A model generated the notes under the pieces. That model had not been told where the DNA came from, searched no databases, and was given only the letters and a program-made list of their open reading frames with translations. From positions 1 through 44,839 of the forward strand of contig CAVLCC010000014.1 of assembly GCA_963661535.1 (NCBI GenBank): DNA of 44,839 bases, given 5' to 3'. Position numbers and translations under genes: made by a program. Numbering within the stretch: position 1 is the stretch's first letter; each line of letters starts with the position of its first letter. The stretch is from CAVLCC01 sp963661535. GTDB taxonomy: Bacteria > Actinomycetota > Coriobacteriia > Coriobacteriales > CADBOM01. Positions 24,585-34,357 of the stretch are shown piece by piece.

Positions 24585-25791
24585 AGTTGCAGTAATAACA
24601 ATGGGGGTAAAGCTTGGTCACGAGGATAAAGGCTACACACGCTTTTTGTCTATAAGCCAGTTTTTGCATGATTCAGGATTTGAAGTAGACCTAATTACAT
24701 CGTCTTTTCAGCATTGGAAAAAAGAGCAGCGAGATACTGATCATTTTCCTTATGATATGTATGACTTTAATGTAGTTTTTATAGACGAGCCAGGTTATAA
24801 GCGAAATATAGATTTAAAGCGCATCCATAGCCATCGTATTGCTGCTAAAAATCTTAAAAACTATCTAGATAGTGCATCCAAATATGATTTGGTATATGCC
24901 GAGATTCCTCCAAATGATGTTGCTTTGTCTGCGTCAAGGTATGCAAAAGAGAATAACATTCCCTTTATAAGTGACATAAATGACTTGTGGCCAGAAGCTA
25001 TGCGTATGGTTTTTGACGTACCGCTTTTGAGCAGTTTGATGTTTAGTGAGCTTTCGCACGATGCCAAAGAAGTATATTCTAGCGTGTCTGGAATTGTTGG
25101 TACATCAGATGAGTATGCGCTAAGACCCTATACGGATTGTTCTAAAGATGTGCCGCATATAACTGTATATGTTGGAAATGACATAGATCTTTTTGATAGC
25201 GGTGTTAAGTTGCATGCTGATGAGGTCTGCAAACCTAAAGATGAGTTTTGGGTTATTTATACTGGAACGCTGGGCAAAAGTTACGATATAAAAACTCTCA
25301 TTGATGCTTCTGCTGTTTTGAAGAAAGCAGGTCATGGTGACGTTCGAGTTAAGATTTTGGGAAGCGGGCCAGACGAAGAAGCTCTAAGAGAGCAAGCTTC
25401 TGTTTGTGATTGCAATGTTGACTTTTTGGGCTATGTTGATTATCAAACTATGGCTGCATATTTGTCTAAGTCTGATGTTGCAATTAACTCTCTTGTTAAA
25501 AAAGCTCCTCAATCAATTGTTACCAAAATTGGAGATTATTTGGCTGCTGGTATCCCGATGATCAACACAGGGGAGAGTCTCGAGTTTAAGAACAAAGTTA
25601 CAAGCGACGGTTTTGGTATAAATATAGAAGCTGAAGATCCTAGTGCTTTGGCACAGTGTATTTTGGCTCTAAAAAATGATCCTCAACTTTGCGCCGATAT
25701 GGGCAAAATTGCAAGAAAAATTGCTGAGGAGCAATTCGATAGAAAAACTTCGTATCTAAAGATTATAGATTTTGTTAAGTCGTTTTTATAA
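24574..25791 (+). CDS. Glycosyltransferase family 4 (WbuB-like)
   Basis: The product is 405 residues with the GT-B fold. NDLWPEAM in the N-terminal half, TGTLGKSYDIKTLIDA, VKILGSGPDEEAL, and the acceptor/donor block AAGIPMINTGES with a following Glu are the GT4 pattern. DLWPE is common in WbuB-type enzymes that extend undecaprenyl-linked sugars. It overlaps the phosphoglycosyltransferase gene and most likely adds the second sugar of the same oligosaccharide. No later transferase or polymerase is present in the window. Confidence 0.88.
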   Translation: MPNRVAVITMGVKLGHEDKGYTRFLSISQFLHDSGFEVDLITSSFQHWKKEQRDTDHFPYDMYDFNVVFIDEPGYKRNIDLKRIHSHRIAAKNLKNYLDSASKYDLVYAEIPPNDVALSASRYAKENNIPFISDINDLWPEAMRMVFDVPLLSSLMFSELSHDAKEVYSSVSGIVGTSDEYALRPYTDCSKDVPHITVYVGNDIDLFDSGVKLHADEVCKPKDEFWVIYTGTLGKSYDIKTLIDASAVLKKAGHGDVRVKILGSGPDEEALREQASVCDCNVDFLGYVDYQTMAAYLSKSDVAINSLVKKAPQSIVTKIGDYLAAGIPMINTGESLEFKNKVTSDGFGINIEAEDPSALAQCILALKNDPQLCADMGKIARKIAEEQFDRKTSYLKIIDFVKSFL

Positions 25792-25973
25792 AGCTTAAAT
25801 ACTAGCTCGGCTAAATGAACCAGTTTACACTACGGCTCACATAGCTACTACAGCTCTTGGAAGTTCTGTGCAACTCTCGCAAGCTATATGCAATCTCTCA
25901 ACAATTGCTATTAAAAACTTCTTGCCATATACAAATGTTAAATTTGTGCTTATGAGTGGTAGACTAAAAAACT

Positions 25974-27845
25974 ATGGGAAACAAATTAACGACACGCGCA
26001 ATTTGTCTTTTGCTTTGGGACATTTGCGCTACATATATAGCATATCTATTAGCAACTGTTGGAACAGGTCAAGCAGAAGACTTGCTCGTTACAACAGATG
26101 TTTTATTTCATATAGGAATTTTGGCAGTCATAAATTGCATTTCTGCTGCGTGCTTTAGACTTTATACAGATTTGTGGGAATATGCATCTGCCCCCGAGCT
26201 TCTAAAGATAGTTGCTTCTACTGCGCTGTCAACATTTATTGGAGCAATCATCTTGTTTCTTGCAGGAATACGCCTGCCAATACGAGTATATTTTGTAGCA
26301 GCGCTTTTACTGTGGGTATTTATTGGAGGGGCAAGATATCTCTTCAAAATAATTTATTACAGCAAAGGGGCTATGACTAAGCGTCCGGCAAAGAGCGCAC
26401 GCAAGCGCACACTAATTGTTGGAGCTGGAGAAACCGGATCGCTCACAATTAACCGCATGACAAGCGGCGACTATTATATGCAAGGTAATCCTGTTGTTGC
26501 AGTAGATGATGACCCTGCAAAAATTGGAATGCGAATACATGGTGTTCCAGTTGCAGGCGACAGAAATTCAATTGTTTCTCTAGTTAAAAGATATGGCATA
26601 GAGCAAATTGTTTTGGCTTTGCCCTCAGCGTCTAAGTCAGATGTTCACGACATTTATAACATTTGCATGTCAACGGGTTGCCACTTGCTAACGCTTCCTA
26701 ATGTGAGAGATATTCCGACCGATCAGCTAGGCGACATTAAGCTTCGCGATGTTGATGTTACCGATCTACTTTCTCGCGATGAGGTAGTTTTAAACACAAG
26801 GCAAGTTAATGGATATATTGCTGGACAAACTATTTTGGTAACAGGCGGCGGAGGCTCAATTGGCTCGGAGCTTGTAAGGCAGCTATGCGTGGCTGCCCCC
26901 AAACAAATTGTTGTGTTCGATATTTATGAAAATACAGCATATGAGCTTCAAAAAGAAATTCAACAAAAATATGATGATGTAGACATTGTTGTTGAAATTG
27001 GTTCTGTGCGTGATTATGAGCGCCTGGCAACTGTGTTTTTGAAGTATTCTCCGAGTGCTGTTTTTCATGCTGCAGCTCATAAGCATGTTCCTTTGATGGA
27101 GGCTTGTCCACAAGAAGCTGTACGCAATAATGTATTTGGAACCATGAATGTTGCACGCGCTGCAAGCATACACGGCGTCAAGAGGTTTATCTTCATTTCA
27201 ACCGATAAAGCCGTAAATCCATCGAGTGTTATGGGTGCCACAAAAAAACTAGGGGAGATGATTATTCAATCTTTCTCGCAAAACTCTGAGACTGTATTTG
27301 CGGCTGTTAGATTTGGTAATGTGTTGGGCTCGCATGGCAGCGTTATTCCACTTTTTAAGCATCAAATTGCTGAAGGCGGTCCTGTTACCGTAACACACCC
27401 AGATATGACCAGATATTTTATGACTATCCCTGAGGCATCAAGGTTGGTTATTCAAGCTGGTGGTCTTGCTCGTGGTGGCGAGATTTTTATTCTAGATATG
27501 GGCAAGCCCGTCAAGATTGTGGATTTGGCAACAAACTTAATCAAACTTTCTGGTTTGCGTCCAGGGGTTGATATTAATATTGAGTTTACTGGACTTCGTC
27601 CAGGAGAAAAACTTGAAGAAGAACTTTGGACTCAAAGCGAAAAAACTCAAGCTACTTCGATCAAAGACATTATGATTTCTAATGATGAGCCAGTAGATTC
27701 ACGCGATGTTGAGCAAAAACTTCAAGAGCTTGCCAACTCATTATATGGAAGCTCTAGAGATATTAAAGAGTGTTTGTCTAAGCAAATTCCAACTTACAAA
27801 CCTCGCTTTAGCGAAGCCGACGATGACGCTTTAGAGTTTGATTAA
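25974..27845 (+). CDS. Membrane-bound nucleotide-sugar 4,6-dehydratase (PglF/CapD/FlaA1 family)
   Basis: The product is 623 residues. Four N-terminal membrane helices (residues about 10-130) lead to a CoA-binding-like Rossmann domain (IVGAGETGSLTINRM) and then the catalytic domain with TGGGGSIGSELVRQL and ISTDKAVNPSSVMGATKK. In PglF and WbpM the STDK...MGATK active site replaces the usual YxxxK. It makes UDP-4-keto-6-deoxy sugar, the substrate of the aminotransferase at 22740. No clear ribosome site precedes ATG, and only 182 bp of promoter region lie upstream. A leaderless start is possible. Confidence 0.9.
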   Translation: MGNKLTTRAICLLLWDICATYIAYLLATVGTGQAEDLLVTTDVLFHIGILAVINCISAACFRLYTDLWEYASAPELLKIVASTALSTFIGAIILFLAGIRLPIRVYFVAALLLWVFIGGARYLFKIIYYSKGAMTKRPAKSARKRTLIVGAGETGSLTINRMTSGDYYMQGNPVVAVDDDPAKIGMRIHGVPVAGDRNSIVSLVKRYGIEQIVLALPSASKSDVHDIYNICMSTGCHLLTLPNVRDIPTDQLGDIKLRDVDVTDLLSRDEVVLNTRQVNGYIAGQTILVTGGGGSIGSELVRQLCVAAPKQIVVFDIYENTAYELQKEIQQKYDDVDIVVEIGSVRDYERLATVFLKYSPSAVFHAAAHKHVPLMEACPQEAVRNNVFGTMNVARAASIHGVKRFIFISTDKAVNPSSVMGATKKLGEMIIQSFSQNSETVFAAVRFGNVLGSHGSVIPLFKHQIAEGGPVTVTHPDMTRYFMTIPEASRLVIQAGGLARGGEIFILDMGKPVKIVDLATNLIKLSGLRPGVDINIEFTGLRPGEKLEEELWTQSEKTQATSIKDIMISNDEPVDSRDVEQKLQELANSLYGSSRDIKECLSKQIPTYKPRFSEADDDALEFD

Positions 27846-27975
27846 GGTTTATTTGTTTGCTGATTGTTGGCGGTTGTTGGTTTGCTTTTAGGTTTGTATG
27901 CCAATCAGCATCAATTTCTATTTGCACTCTATAGAAATTACATCTAAAGAAAAATATTTCCGTGCAAAAAAAATC

Positions 27976-28014
27976 TGCATATTTTGTATCTTTAATATAA
28001 AAAAATCGTATATT
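27976..28014 (+). promoter_or_regulatory. Probable promoter and half ARG-box before argC
   Basis: TGCATATTTTGTAT (27976-27989) resembles one half of an ARG box. TTGTAT (27984-27989) and TATATT (28009-28014) could be a weak promoter with 19-bp spacing. The region is AT-rich and the assignment is tentative. The 27846-27975 part, G/T-rich at its start, shows nothing else. Confidence 0.35.
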
Positions 28015-28065
28015 CTTCTTAAAGTATAAAAAAGAGATAGATAAATAATACCTAGGAGATATGCA

Positions 28066-29139
28066 ATGTATAAAGCAGCAGTAATTGGAGCAGGCGGATA
28101 TGCAGGAATTGAGGTCGTGCGAACTTTATTGCATCACCCAAATTTTGAGCTTGTGGCTGCGTCGTCAGATTCGCTAGAGGGTCAAAAGATTACAGATGTT
28201 TATCCTGCACTAGAGGGTCATACGGATCTTAAATTCGTTAAGTCAGATCATCAAAAAATTGCTAGCAAAATAGACATCGTATTTTTAGCTGTTCCACATA
28301 CCGCGGCTATGGCATGTGCGCCTACTTACTTAAGCCAAGGGGTTGCTGTCATTGATCTATCAGCTGACTATCGAATCCATGATAAAGATGTATATGAGAA
28401 GTGGTATGGAGTCAAACACTCAACTCCTGAACTTTTGGCTCAGGCAATATATGGACAACCAGAAATCCACAGAGATGACTTAAAAAAACTAGGCGAGAAG
28501 TGGAATAAAAACGACTCAAGCACAACCCCTCTGGTTGCTTGCGCTGGGTGTTATCCAACAGCTACAATACTTGCATCTTACCCTGCTCTAAAAGCACAAT
28601 TTGATTTAGACGGATATGTTGTTATAAATGCACTTTCAGGTGTATCTGGTGCAGGCAAAAAGGCAAGTTCGCGCACTCATTTTTGCCATGCTGAGGAGTC
28701 GGTTCAGGCATACTCGGCAGGAAACCACAGACACACTCCAGAAATTGAACAAGAACTAACGCAAGCTGCGACGCACGACATAAAGATTGCTTTTACGCCA
28801 ATTTTGGTTCCTATGAAACGCGGACTGTTATCAATGGCAAACATAAGAATTAAAAATGACATTTCATTTGATGCTGTAAAACAAGAGTACCGCAAGCTTT
28901 ATGCACAAGAAAAATTTGTTCATTTTCTAGAAAATGATATGCCGCAAACCTCATGTGTATATGGAGCAAATCATGCTCATGTTGGAGTTGCTTTTGATGA
29001 GGGTACGCATACGCTCATTGCATCTGCTGCAATTGATAATTTAGATAAAGGTGCGGCTACTCAGGCTGTTCAATGTGCAAATATAGTGTGCGGGCTAGAT
29101 GAGACTTCAGGGCTAGATTATATTAATGCAACTGTCTAA
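28066..29139 (+). CDS. argC: N-acetyl-gamma-glutamyl-phosphate reductase
   Basis: The product is 357 residues. AVIGAGGYAGIEVVRTLL is the NADP-binding start, and CAGCYPTATILA carries the catalytic cysteine; GNHRHTPEIEQEL is the conserved His block. It reduces N-acetylglutamyl phosphate to the semialdehyde in arginine synthesis. AGGAG lies 9 nt before ATG. It opens the arg operon, and argJ follows 33 bp later. Confidence 0.96.
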   Translation: MYKAAVIGAGGYAGIEVVRTLLHHPNFELVAASSDSLEGQKITDVYPALEGHTDLKFVKSDHQKIASKIDIVFLAVPHTAAMACAPTYLSQGVAVIDLSADYRIHDKDVYEKWYGVKHSTPELLAQAIYGQPEIHRDDLKKLGEKWNKNDSSTTPLVACAGCYPTATILASYPALKAQFDLDGYVVINALSGVSGAGKKASSRTHFCHAEESVQAYSAGNHRHTPEIEQELTQAATHDIKIAFTPILVPMKRGLLSMANIRIKNDISFDAVKQEYRKLYAQEKFVHFLENDMPQTSCVYGANHAHVGVAFDEGTHTLIASAAIDNLDKGAATQAVQCANIVCGLDETSGLDYINATV

Positions 29140-29172
29140 GTTCTAAAATAATTTGGAGGATACATAAAAAAG

Positions 29173-30471
29173 ATGACAAATACATCTAAACAAAAAAATA
29201 TAGATTTTTTTGATGAAGCAGCAGATGGAGTTACATTTATTGAGGGTGGAGTAACTCGTCCAATTGGAGTTAGTGCATCTGCTCTTCATGCTGGCTTTCG
29301 CAAAAAATCAGATAAGTTTGATTTTGCTTTAGTTAGTGTTCTCAAAGGATCTTGTGCCGCAGCGGTTTTTACAACAAATAAGTTTTGCGCAGCCCCTGTG
29401 CAAGTGAGCAAACAGCACGTAGAGTCTGGGCAAGCACGTGGAGTTGTTTTAAACTCAGGAATTGCAAATGCGGCTACGGGAGATATTGGTCTTAAAAATG
29501 CTAGAGTGTCTGCACAGCTGGTTTCTGAGAAGTTAGGGTGTTCTCCAGAAGATATTTTAGTTGCCTCAACTGGCGTTATAGGTGTTCAGCTAGATATGCA
29601 AATATTTGAGAACAATGTTGGCAAACTCGTTGATAACTTAGGGTCAAATGATGGAACCGACATAGCTTCGGGACTTGCTGCAGCCGATGCAATAATGACT
29701 ACAGATACAGTTCCAAAACAAGCCGCTGTTGAGTTTGGTGTTATTGGAGCTGATGGCGGCAAGACTACATATCACATAGGAGGTATGGCAAAAGGTTCAG
29801 GTATGATTGAGCCGAACATGGCAACTATGTTAAGCGTGCTTACAACCGACTGCGCTCTAGATAAAGACGCCGCAAAGCTAGCGCTAAAACATGCTGTTGA
29901 TATTTCGTTTAATTGTGTGACGGTTGACAGCGATACCTCTACAAACGATAGTGTATTTTTGATTGCCACAGGTGGCTCTAATCAAAATATCATCAAAGCC
30001 AATACTCCAGAATTTTTGCAATTTGAAGCAGCACTAAAAACTTTATGCGTGAGTTTGGCAAAACAAATGGCAGCGGATGGCGAGGGTGCAACAAAGCTGG
30101 TAACCGTTAAAGTATGCGGAGCCAAAGACGACCACGATGCTTATATAGCAGCAAAGTCTGTTGCTAACTCTCCACTTGTTAAAACTGCAATTGCTGGACA
30201 CGATGCAAATTGGGGCAGGCTAGCAGCTGCACTTGGAAAGAGCAGTGCTAAATTTAGACAAGAAGATGTGAGCATCAGCCTTATGGGGCTAAAAGTGTGT
30301 GAGGGCGGTCTTCCAGTTGAGTTTGATGAGGACGAAGCGCTAAGTTTGTTTGAGGCAAACGACAACATCTTGGTTGAGGCAGATCTAGGATTTGGAGATG
30401 GTGCTTCGAGAGTATGGACGTGCGACTTTACACATGGCTACATTTCTATAAATGCTGATTACAGATCATAA
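29173..30471 (+). CDS. argJ: Bifunctional ornithine acetyltransferase/N-acetylglutamate synthase
   Basis: The product is 432 residues. GGMAKGSGMIEPNMATMLS contains the Ala-Thr bond where ArgJ cleaves itself into alpha and beta chains, with Thr as nucleophile. CVTVDSDTSTNDSVF is also conserved. It recycles the acetyl group from N-acetylornithine to glutamate, so no separate argE is needed. The N-terminus is about 20 residues longer than usual. GGAGG is 13 nt before ATG. Confidence 0.96.
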   Translation: MTNTSKQKNIDFFDEAADGVTFIEGGVTRPIGVSASALHAGFRKKSDKFDFALVSVLKGSCAAAVFTTNKFCAAPVQVSKQHVESGQARGVVLNSGIANAATGDIGLKNARVSAQLVSEKLGCSPEDILVASTGVIGVQLDMQIFENNVGKLVDNLGSNDGTDIASGLAAADAIMTTDTVPKQAAVEFGVIGADGGKTTYHIGGMAKGSGMIEPNMATMLSVLTTDCALDKDAAKLALKHAVDISFNCVTVDSDTSTNDSVFLIATGGSNQNIIKANTPEFLQFEAALKTLCVSLAKQMAADGEGATKLVTVKVCGAKDDHDAYIAAKSVANSPLVKTAIAGHDANWGRLAAALGKSSAKFRQEDVSISLMGLKVCEGGLPVEFDEDEALSLFEANDNILVEADLGFGDGASRVWTCDFTHGYISINADYRS

Positions 30472-30550
30472 ATTTTTAACGATATACAGGATTTATGCGG
30501 GTTAAAGACATAAACGAGACGGATATAAAAGAGACGAGGTCAAACAAAAA

Positions 30551-31504
30551 ATGCAGTTTGAGAAAGACCGCAAAAATGATACTAAAAAGCTTACGCAGTT
30601 GGCGGAGGTTTTGATTGAGGCACTCCCATGGATTAAAAATGTTACAGGCAAAACCATGGTTATTAAGTATGGTGGAGCAGCTATGGTTGACGAAGAACTG
30701 CGTGCTCAAGTTATGAGCGACATCGTAATGCTTAAAATCATGGGTCTAAACCCAATACTTGTTCATGGTGGTGGCAAAGAAATTAACTCTATGCTTGCTC
30801 GCGTTGGTATTGAGTCTAAGTTTGAAGACGGCTTGCGTGTTACAGATGATGAGACTATGGATATTGTTAGACAAGTCTTAATTGGAAAAGTTAATACAGA
30901 CCTTGTTGGTGCAATGAATAGACACGGTGCAATTGCTGTTGGTATGTCGGGTGCAGAGGCTTCGACTCTTGTTGCCAAACCTCTAGATGATGCTCATAAA
31001 AACACGGGTGAGGTTACGCATGTAAACACTGAATACCTCAAAGACCTCGTAGAAAAAGACTACATTCCAGTTATTGCATCTATTGCAATAAGCGAAGATA
31101 GCAAAACTTTCTATAACATAAATGCAGATTCTGCTGCAGGAGCTGTTGCAGCTGCAATTGGAGCGCACAAGGTCGTATTTTTATCAGACGTGGACGGGCT
31201 GTACCTAAATTTTGAAGATAAAAGCTCGCTTATATCTCGCCTGACCATGTCGGAGGCACAAGATTTGGTTAACTCCGGCACGCTATCGCGAGGCATGATT
31301 CCTAAAATTGATGCGGTTGTAGAGGCACTTGAGGCAGGAGTTCCGCGTGCTCACTTGCTAAATGGAACGGTTCCACATGCTTTGTTACTTGAGATGTTTA
31401 CAGACAAAGGAGTTGGCACTATGGTTACGCCTAATGCGGGCGATACTCACGATGATTTTGAAACACTGCCGCTAATGAACTTTGCATCTAAATTGCAAGA
31501 TTAA
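30551..31504 (+). CDS. argB: Acetylglutamate kinase
   Basis: The product is 317 residues. MVIKYGGAAM, LVHGGGKEIN, GKVNTDLV and the C-terminal GTMV segment mark the amino-acid kinase fold. It phosphorylates N-acetylglutamate and is usually the arginine-sensitive step in linear-cycle organisms. The 30-residue N-terminal helix (about residues 10-30) is typical of the arginine-inhibited hexameric form, so feedback inhibition is likely. It follows argJ by 80 bp. Confidence 0.95.
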   Translation: MQFEKDRKNDTKKLTQLAEVLIEALPWIKNVTGKTMVIKYGGAAMVDEELRAQVMSDIVMLKIMGLNPILVHGGGKEINSMLARVGIESKFEDGLRVTDDETMDIVRQVLIGKVNTDLVGAMNRHGAIAVGMSGAEASTLVAKPLDDAHKNTGEVTHVNTEYLKDLVEKDYIPVIASIAISEDSKTFYNINADSAAGAVAAAIGAHKVVFLSDVDGLYLNFEDKSSLISRLTMSEAQDLVNSGTLSRGMIPKIDAVVEALEAGVPRAHLLNGTVPHALLLEMFTDKGVGTMVTPNAGDTHDDFETLPLMNFASKLQD

Positions 31505-31522
31505 GATATAGGAGAAAAAAAT

Positions 31523-32824
31523 ATGCAAAAGCCGAGTTTGGCTCACGAGATGGAGCTTGAAGATAAGTATGTTATGCATACTTATGGCAGAAAACCTGTA
31601 GAGTTTGTTGAGGGTCATGGTATGACTCTGGTTGACTCAGATGGCAAAGAATATCTTGACTTTTTGGGAGGAATTGCTGTTGTTTCGCTAGGACATTGCC
31701 ACCCTGCTGTAGTTGGTGCGATTCAATCGCAAGCCGCTAAGCTAATGCAAACTAGCAATTATTATTATGCAGATGGAAGAGGAGATCTTGCAAAAAAGAT
31801 CTCTGAGCTTTTGGCTGTAAATGCATGCGGGGCGGATGGAGTTGTGCCGTGTTTGGCTGGAGTTGCTGGCGCAGTAGATGAAGCTGCGGCAAGCTCGACA
31901 GAAAATAATCAGCAAGTATTCAAAACATTTTTTGCCAACAGTGGGGCTGAAGCTAACGAAGGAGCCTTTAAATTAGCTAGGCGCTATGCAGATATGTGTG
32001 GCAAAAAGGATGCAAAAACGGTTCTTTATCTCGATAGGTCTTTTCATGGTCGCACGATTGCCACAATAGCAGCAACTGGTCAGCCTTCAAAACAAGATAT
32101 TTTTAAGCCGCTGCCTGATGGATTTTTAAAGATTGAGCAAAACAACATCGACTCATTTTTAGATGCAATAAATACGCACGGTGATGAAGTTTGTGCAGTT
32201 GTTGTTGAGTGTATTCAGGGCGAGAGCGGCATTCATCCATGCACAAAAGAGTATCTCACATACCTTCGCAAAGAAACATCAAAACGCAACATTTTGCTAA
32301 TTGTAGACGAGGTGCAAACTGGATTTTTTAGATGCGGAACCTACCCATTTTCTTATCAACACTTTGGAATTGTTCCAGATATAGTAACTATGGCAAAAGG
32401 AATTGCATCGGGCTTTCCAATGGGTGCTTTTGCGGCGCGTGCTAAGGTTGCTGATGCAATGCAGCTAGGCGATCATGGTTCTACATTTGGTGGCAATCAC
32501 TTGGCTGTAGCCGCTGCTAATGCAACGATTGACACAATGTTAGAACTAGATGTGGCAACCAACGCATGCGATGTTGGAGACTACCTTGCAAGCATGTTAT
32601 CAACACTAGATAGAGTTACAGAAGTTCGTGGCCTTGGACTTATGAGGGGGGCACAGCTAGACTCGCCAATTGCTCCAGATATTGTGTCTAGGGGTCTTGA
32701 AATGGGTCTTGTTTTAAATGCACCATGCAGTGATGTTTTGAGATTTGTTCCGCCGCTTATATGCACAAAAGAAGATGTAAATGTTTTGATTGAAAAACTA
32801 TCTGCAATTATTGGTCAATTTTAG
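31523..32824 (+). CDS. argD: Acetylornithine aminotransferase
   Basis: The product is 433 residues, longer than the usual 390-400. The PLP-dependent class III signature is clear: FANSGAEANEGAFKLAR, LDRSFHGRTIAT, LIVDEVQTGF, and the Schiff-base lysine in TMAKGIASGFPMGAF. The extra length is an insertion of about 30 residues at 101-130 (ACGADGVVPCLAGVAGAVDE and onward), just before the substrate-binding segment. It lies 18 bp after argB, with AGGAG before ATG. Confidence 0.94.
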   Translation: MQKPSLAHEMELEDKYVMHTYGRKPVEFVEGHGMTLVDSDGKEYLDFLGGIAVVSLGHCHPAVVGAIQSQAAKLMQTSNYYYADGRGDLAKKISELLAVNACGADGVVPCLAGVAGAVDEAAASSTENNQQVFKTFFANSGAEANEGAFKLARRYADMCGKKDAKTVLYLDRSFHGRTIATIAATGQPSKQDIFKPLPDGFLKIEQNNIDSFLDAINTHGDEVCAVVVECIQGESGIHPCTKEYLTYLRKETSKRNILLIVDEVQTGFFRCGTYPFSYQHFGIVPDIVTMAKGIASGFPMGAFAARAKVADAMQLGDHGSTFGGNHLAVAAANATIDTMLELDVATNACDVGDYLASMLSTLDRVTEVRGLGLMRGAQLDSPIAPDIVSRGLEMGLVLNAPCSDVLRFVPPLICTKEDVNVLIEKLSAIIGQF

Positions 32825-32841
32825 AAGGGAATAACTTAGAG

Positions 32842-33798
32842 ATGACAAATGCAAATCCATACGCAAATAACCCGCTTGCAGGCAAAGATGTTTTGAGACT
32901 TTTAGACCTAACTCCAGATGAGGTTAAGCTGGTCTTAGATACGGCTGCTAAGCAAAAGTCGGATTGGGCACAAGGAATTTATGAAAAGCCCTACGAGAAC
33001 AAAGCGGTGGCTATCATTTTGGAAAAGCCTTCTATGAGAACTCGCAACTCCTTTGATGTTGGAGTAACTAGATTGGGAGCTCATTCTATAGTTATGTCGG
33101 ATAGTCATTCGGCATTTTCTAGAGGTGAGTCGGTTAAAGACACCACGATGGTTTTGGAGAGATTTGTAGATGCTATAGTTATACGCACATTTGTTCAAGC
33201 AAAGGTCGAAGAGGTGGCAAAATGGGCTTCGATACCTGTTGTTAATGCTCTAACCGATGATTATCATCCTTGTCAAGTTTTGGCAGATATGCTAACAGCT
33301 AGAGAGCACTTGGGTGATTTAGATAAACTCACTTTGGCATACGTTGGTGATGGCAATAATATGGCAAACACATATTTAGAGGGCGGAGCTCTAACTGGAA
33401 TGAATGTTAAAGTTGCTACTCCTATAGGATATGAGCCAAGTTCGTCAAATTATAAAGAGTGTCTTGAAGTTGCTAACCAAACTGGAGCAAAACTCGAGCT
33501 TATGCAAGACCCCCGCGAGGCAGTTAGTGGCGCGGATATCATTATTACAGACACGTGGACCTCTATGGGAGATGAAGCTGAACACGACGCTCGCCTTGAG
33601 GCATTTAAGGGATATCAGGTAGATACAAATATGATGGCACTGGCTGCTCCAAATGCAATCTTTATGCATTGTTTGCCAGCGCACAGGGGAGAAGAAGTAA
33701 CCGATGAAGTTATGGACGGTCCTCAATCTGCAATTTATGACGAAGCCGAAAACAGACTGCATGCTCAAAAGGCTTTGCTTTCTTTGATTATGGCTTAA
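32842..33798 (+). CDS. argF: Ornithine carbamoyltransferase
   Basis: The product is 318 residues. The carbamoyl-phosphate site reads SMRTRNSF (STRTR in most family members), and HCLPAHRGEEV is the ornithine loop, with ALTDDYHPCQVLADM also conserved. It makes citrulline. The anabolic role follows from its position between argD and argR. It starts 17 bp after argD. Met for the first Thr in the STRTR motif occurs in other OTCases. Confidence 0.94.
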   Translation: MTNANPYANNPLAGKDVLRLLDLTPDEVKLVLDTAAKQKSDWAQGIYEKPYENKAVAIILEKPSMRTRNSFDVGVTRLGAHSIVMSDSHSAFSRGESVKDTTMVLERFVDAIVIRTFVQAKVEEVAKWASIPVVNALTDDYHPCQVLADMLTAREHLGDLDKLTLAYVGDGNNMANTYLEGGALTGMNVKVATPIGYEPSSSNYKECLEVANQTGAKLELMQDPREAVSGADIIITDTWTSMGDEAEHDARLEAFKGYQVDTNMMALAAPNAIFMHCLPAHRGEEVTDEVMDGPQSAIYDEAENRLHAQKALLSLIMA

Positions 33799-33865
33799 GA
33801 GGTTGTTAGAGTAGGCAAGATTTTGCTAGGCAGCTTGGCTAAGTACTGGTTTATTTAAACGGTAT

Positions 33866-33893
33866 TTGTATAAATTTTGCATTAATTTATAAA
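33866..33893 (+). promoter_or_regulatory. Promoter of argR
   Basis: TTGTAT (33866-33871) and TATAAA (33888-33893) are 16 bp apart, about 40 nt before the argR start. A TTTGCATTAA between the two boxes could be an ARG half-site for autoregulation. Confidence 0.5.
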
Positions 33894-33931
33894 GTTGTTT
33901 GTTTAGAACATAAGATTTGTTAGAGGAAAAA

Positions 33932-34357
33932 ATGGGCAAGCGAGAAGATAGAAAAGCGATAATTAAAAAAATTGTTCGTACATATAATATTAGAACGCAG
34001 CGCGACCTAGTTGAATACCTCAATAAAGAGGGGTGTGTATGCACTCAGGCAACTATTTCTAGAGATATTTCTGATTTGGGTCTTATGAAAGCTTATGATG
34101 GTGCCTATGTATTGCCTGAGGATCTTAATCTAAAAAAGCTGGTTTCGGATTTGGTTACAAGTGTTGAACAAGCCGGGAATTTGGTAGTGATTAAGCTTAT
34201 GCCTGGAGCTGCTTCTGGAGTGGGAGCTGCGCTAGATGCTGCTGAGTCGCAATATTTGATGGGAACCATAGCAGGAGACGACACAATTTTAGCAATAGCA
34301 AGAACCGAAAATGATGCTAAAGAATTTAGCAAGGCTATTCTCCATTTGAAGGGGTAG
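33932..34357 (+). CDS. argR: Arginine repressor ArgR
   Basis: The product is 141 residues. The N-terminal winged helix has the recognition part TQATISRDISDLGLMK. The C-terminal domain has the arginine-binding GTIAGDDTILAIAR. It is a hexameric repressor that also acts on itself. ATG at 33932 with AGAGGA is preferred to the TTG at 33917. It sits within the arg cluster, argCJBDF-R-GH, as in mycobacteria and other actinobacteria. Confidence 0.95.
   Translation: MGKREDRKAIIKKIVRTYNIRTQRDLVEYLNKEGCVCTQATISRDISDLGLMKAYDGAYVLPEDLNLKKLVSDLVTSVEQAGNLVVIKLMPGAASGVGAALDAAESQYLMGTIAGDDTILAIARTENDAKEFSKAILHLKG

Noticed and set aside
25868..26158. Reading frame of 96 codons overlapping the start of the dehydratase gene
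   Set aside because: It is out of frame with the conserved membrane protein and shows no family features or ribosome site.
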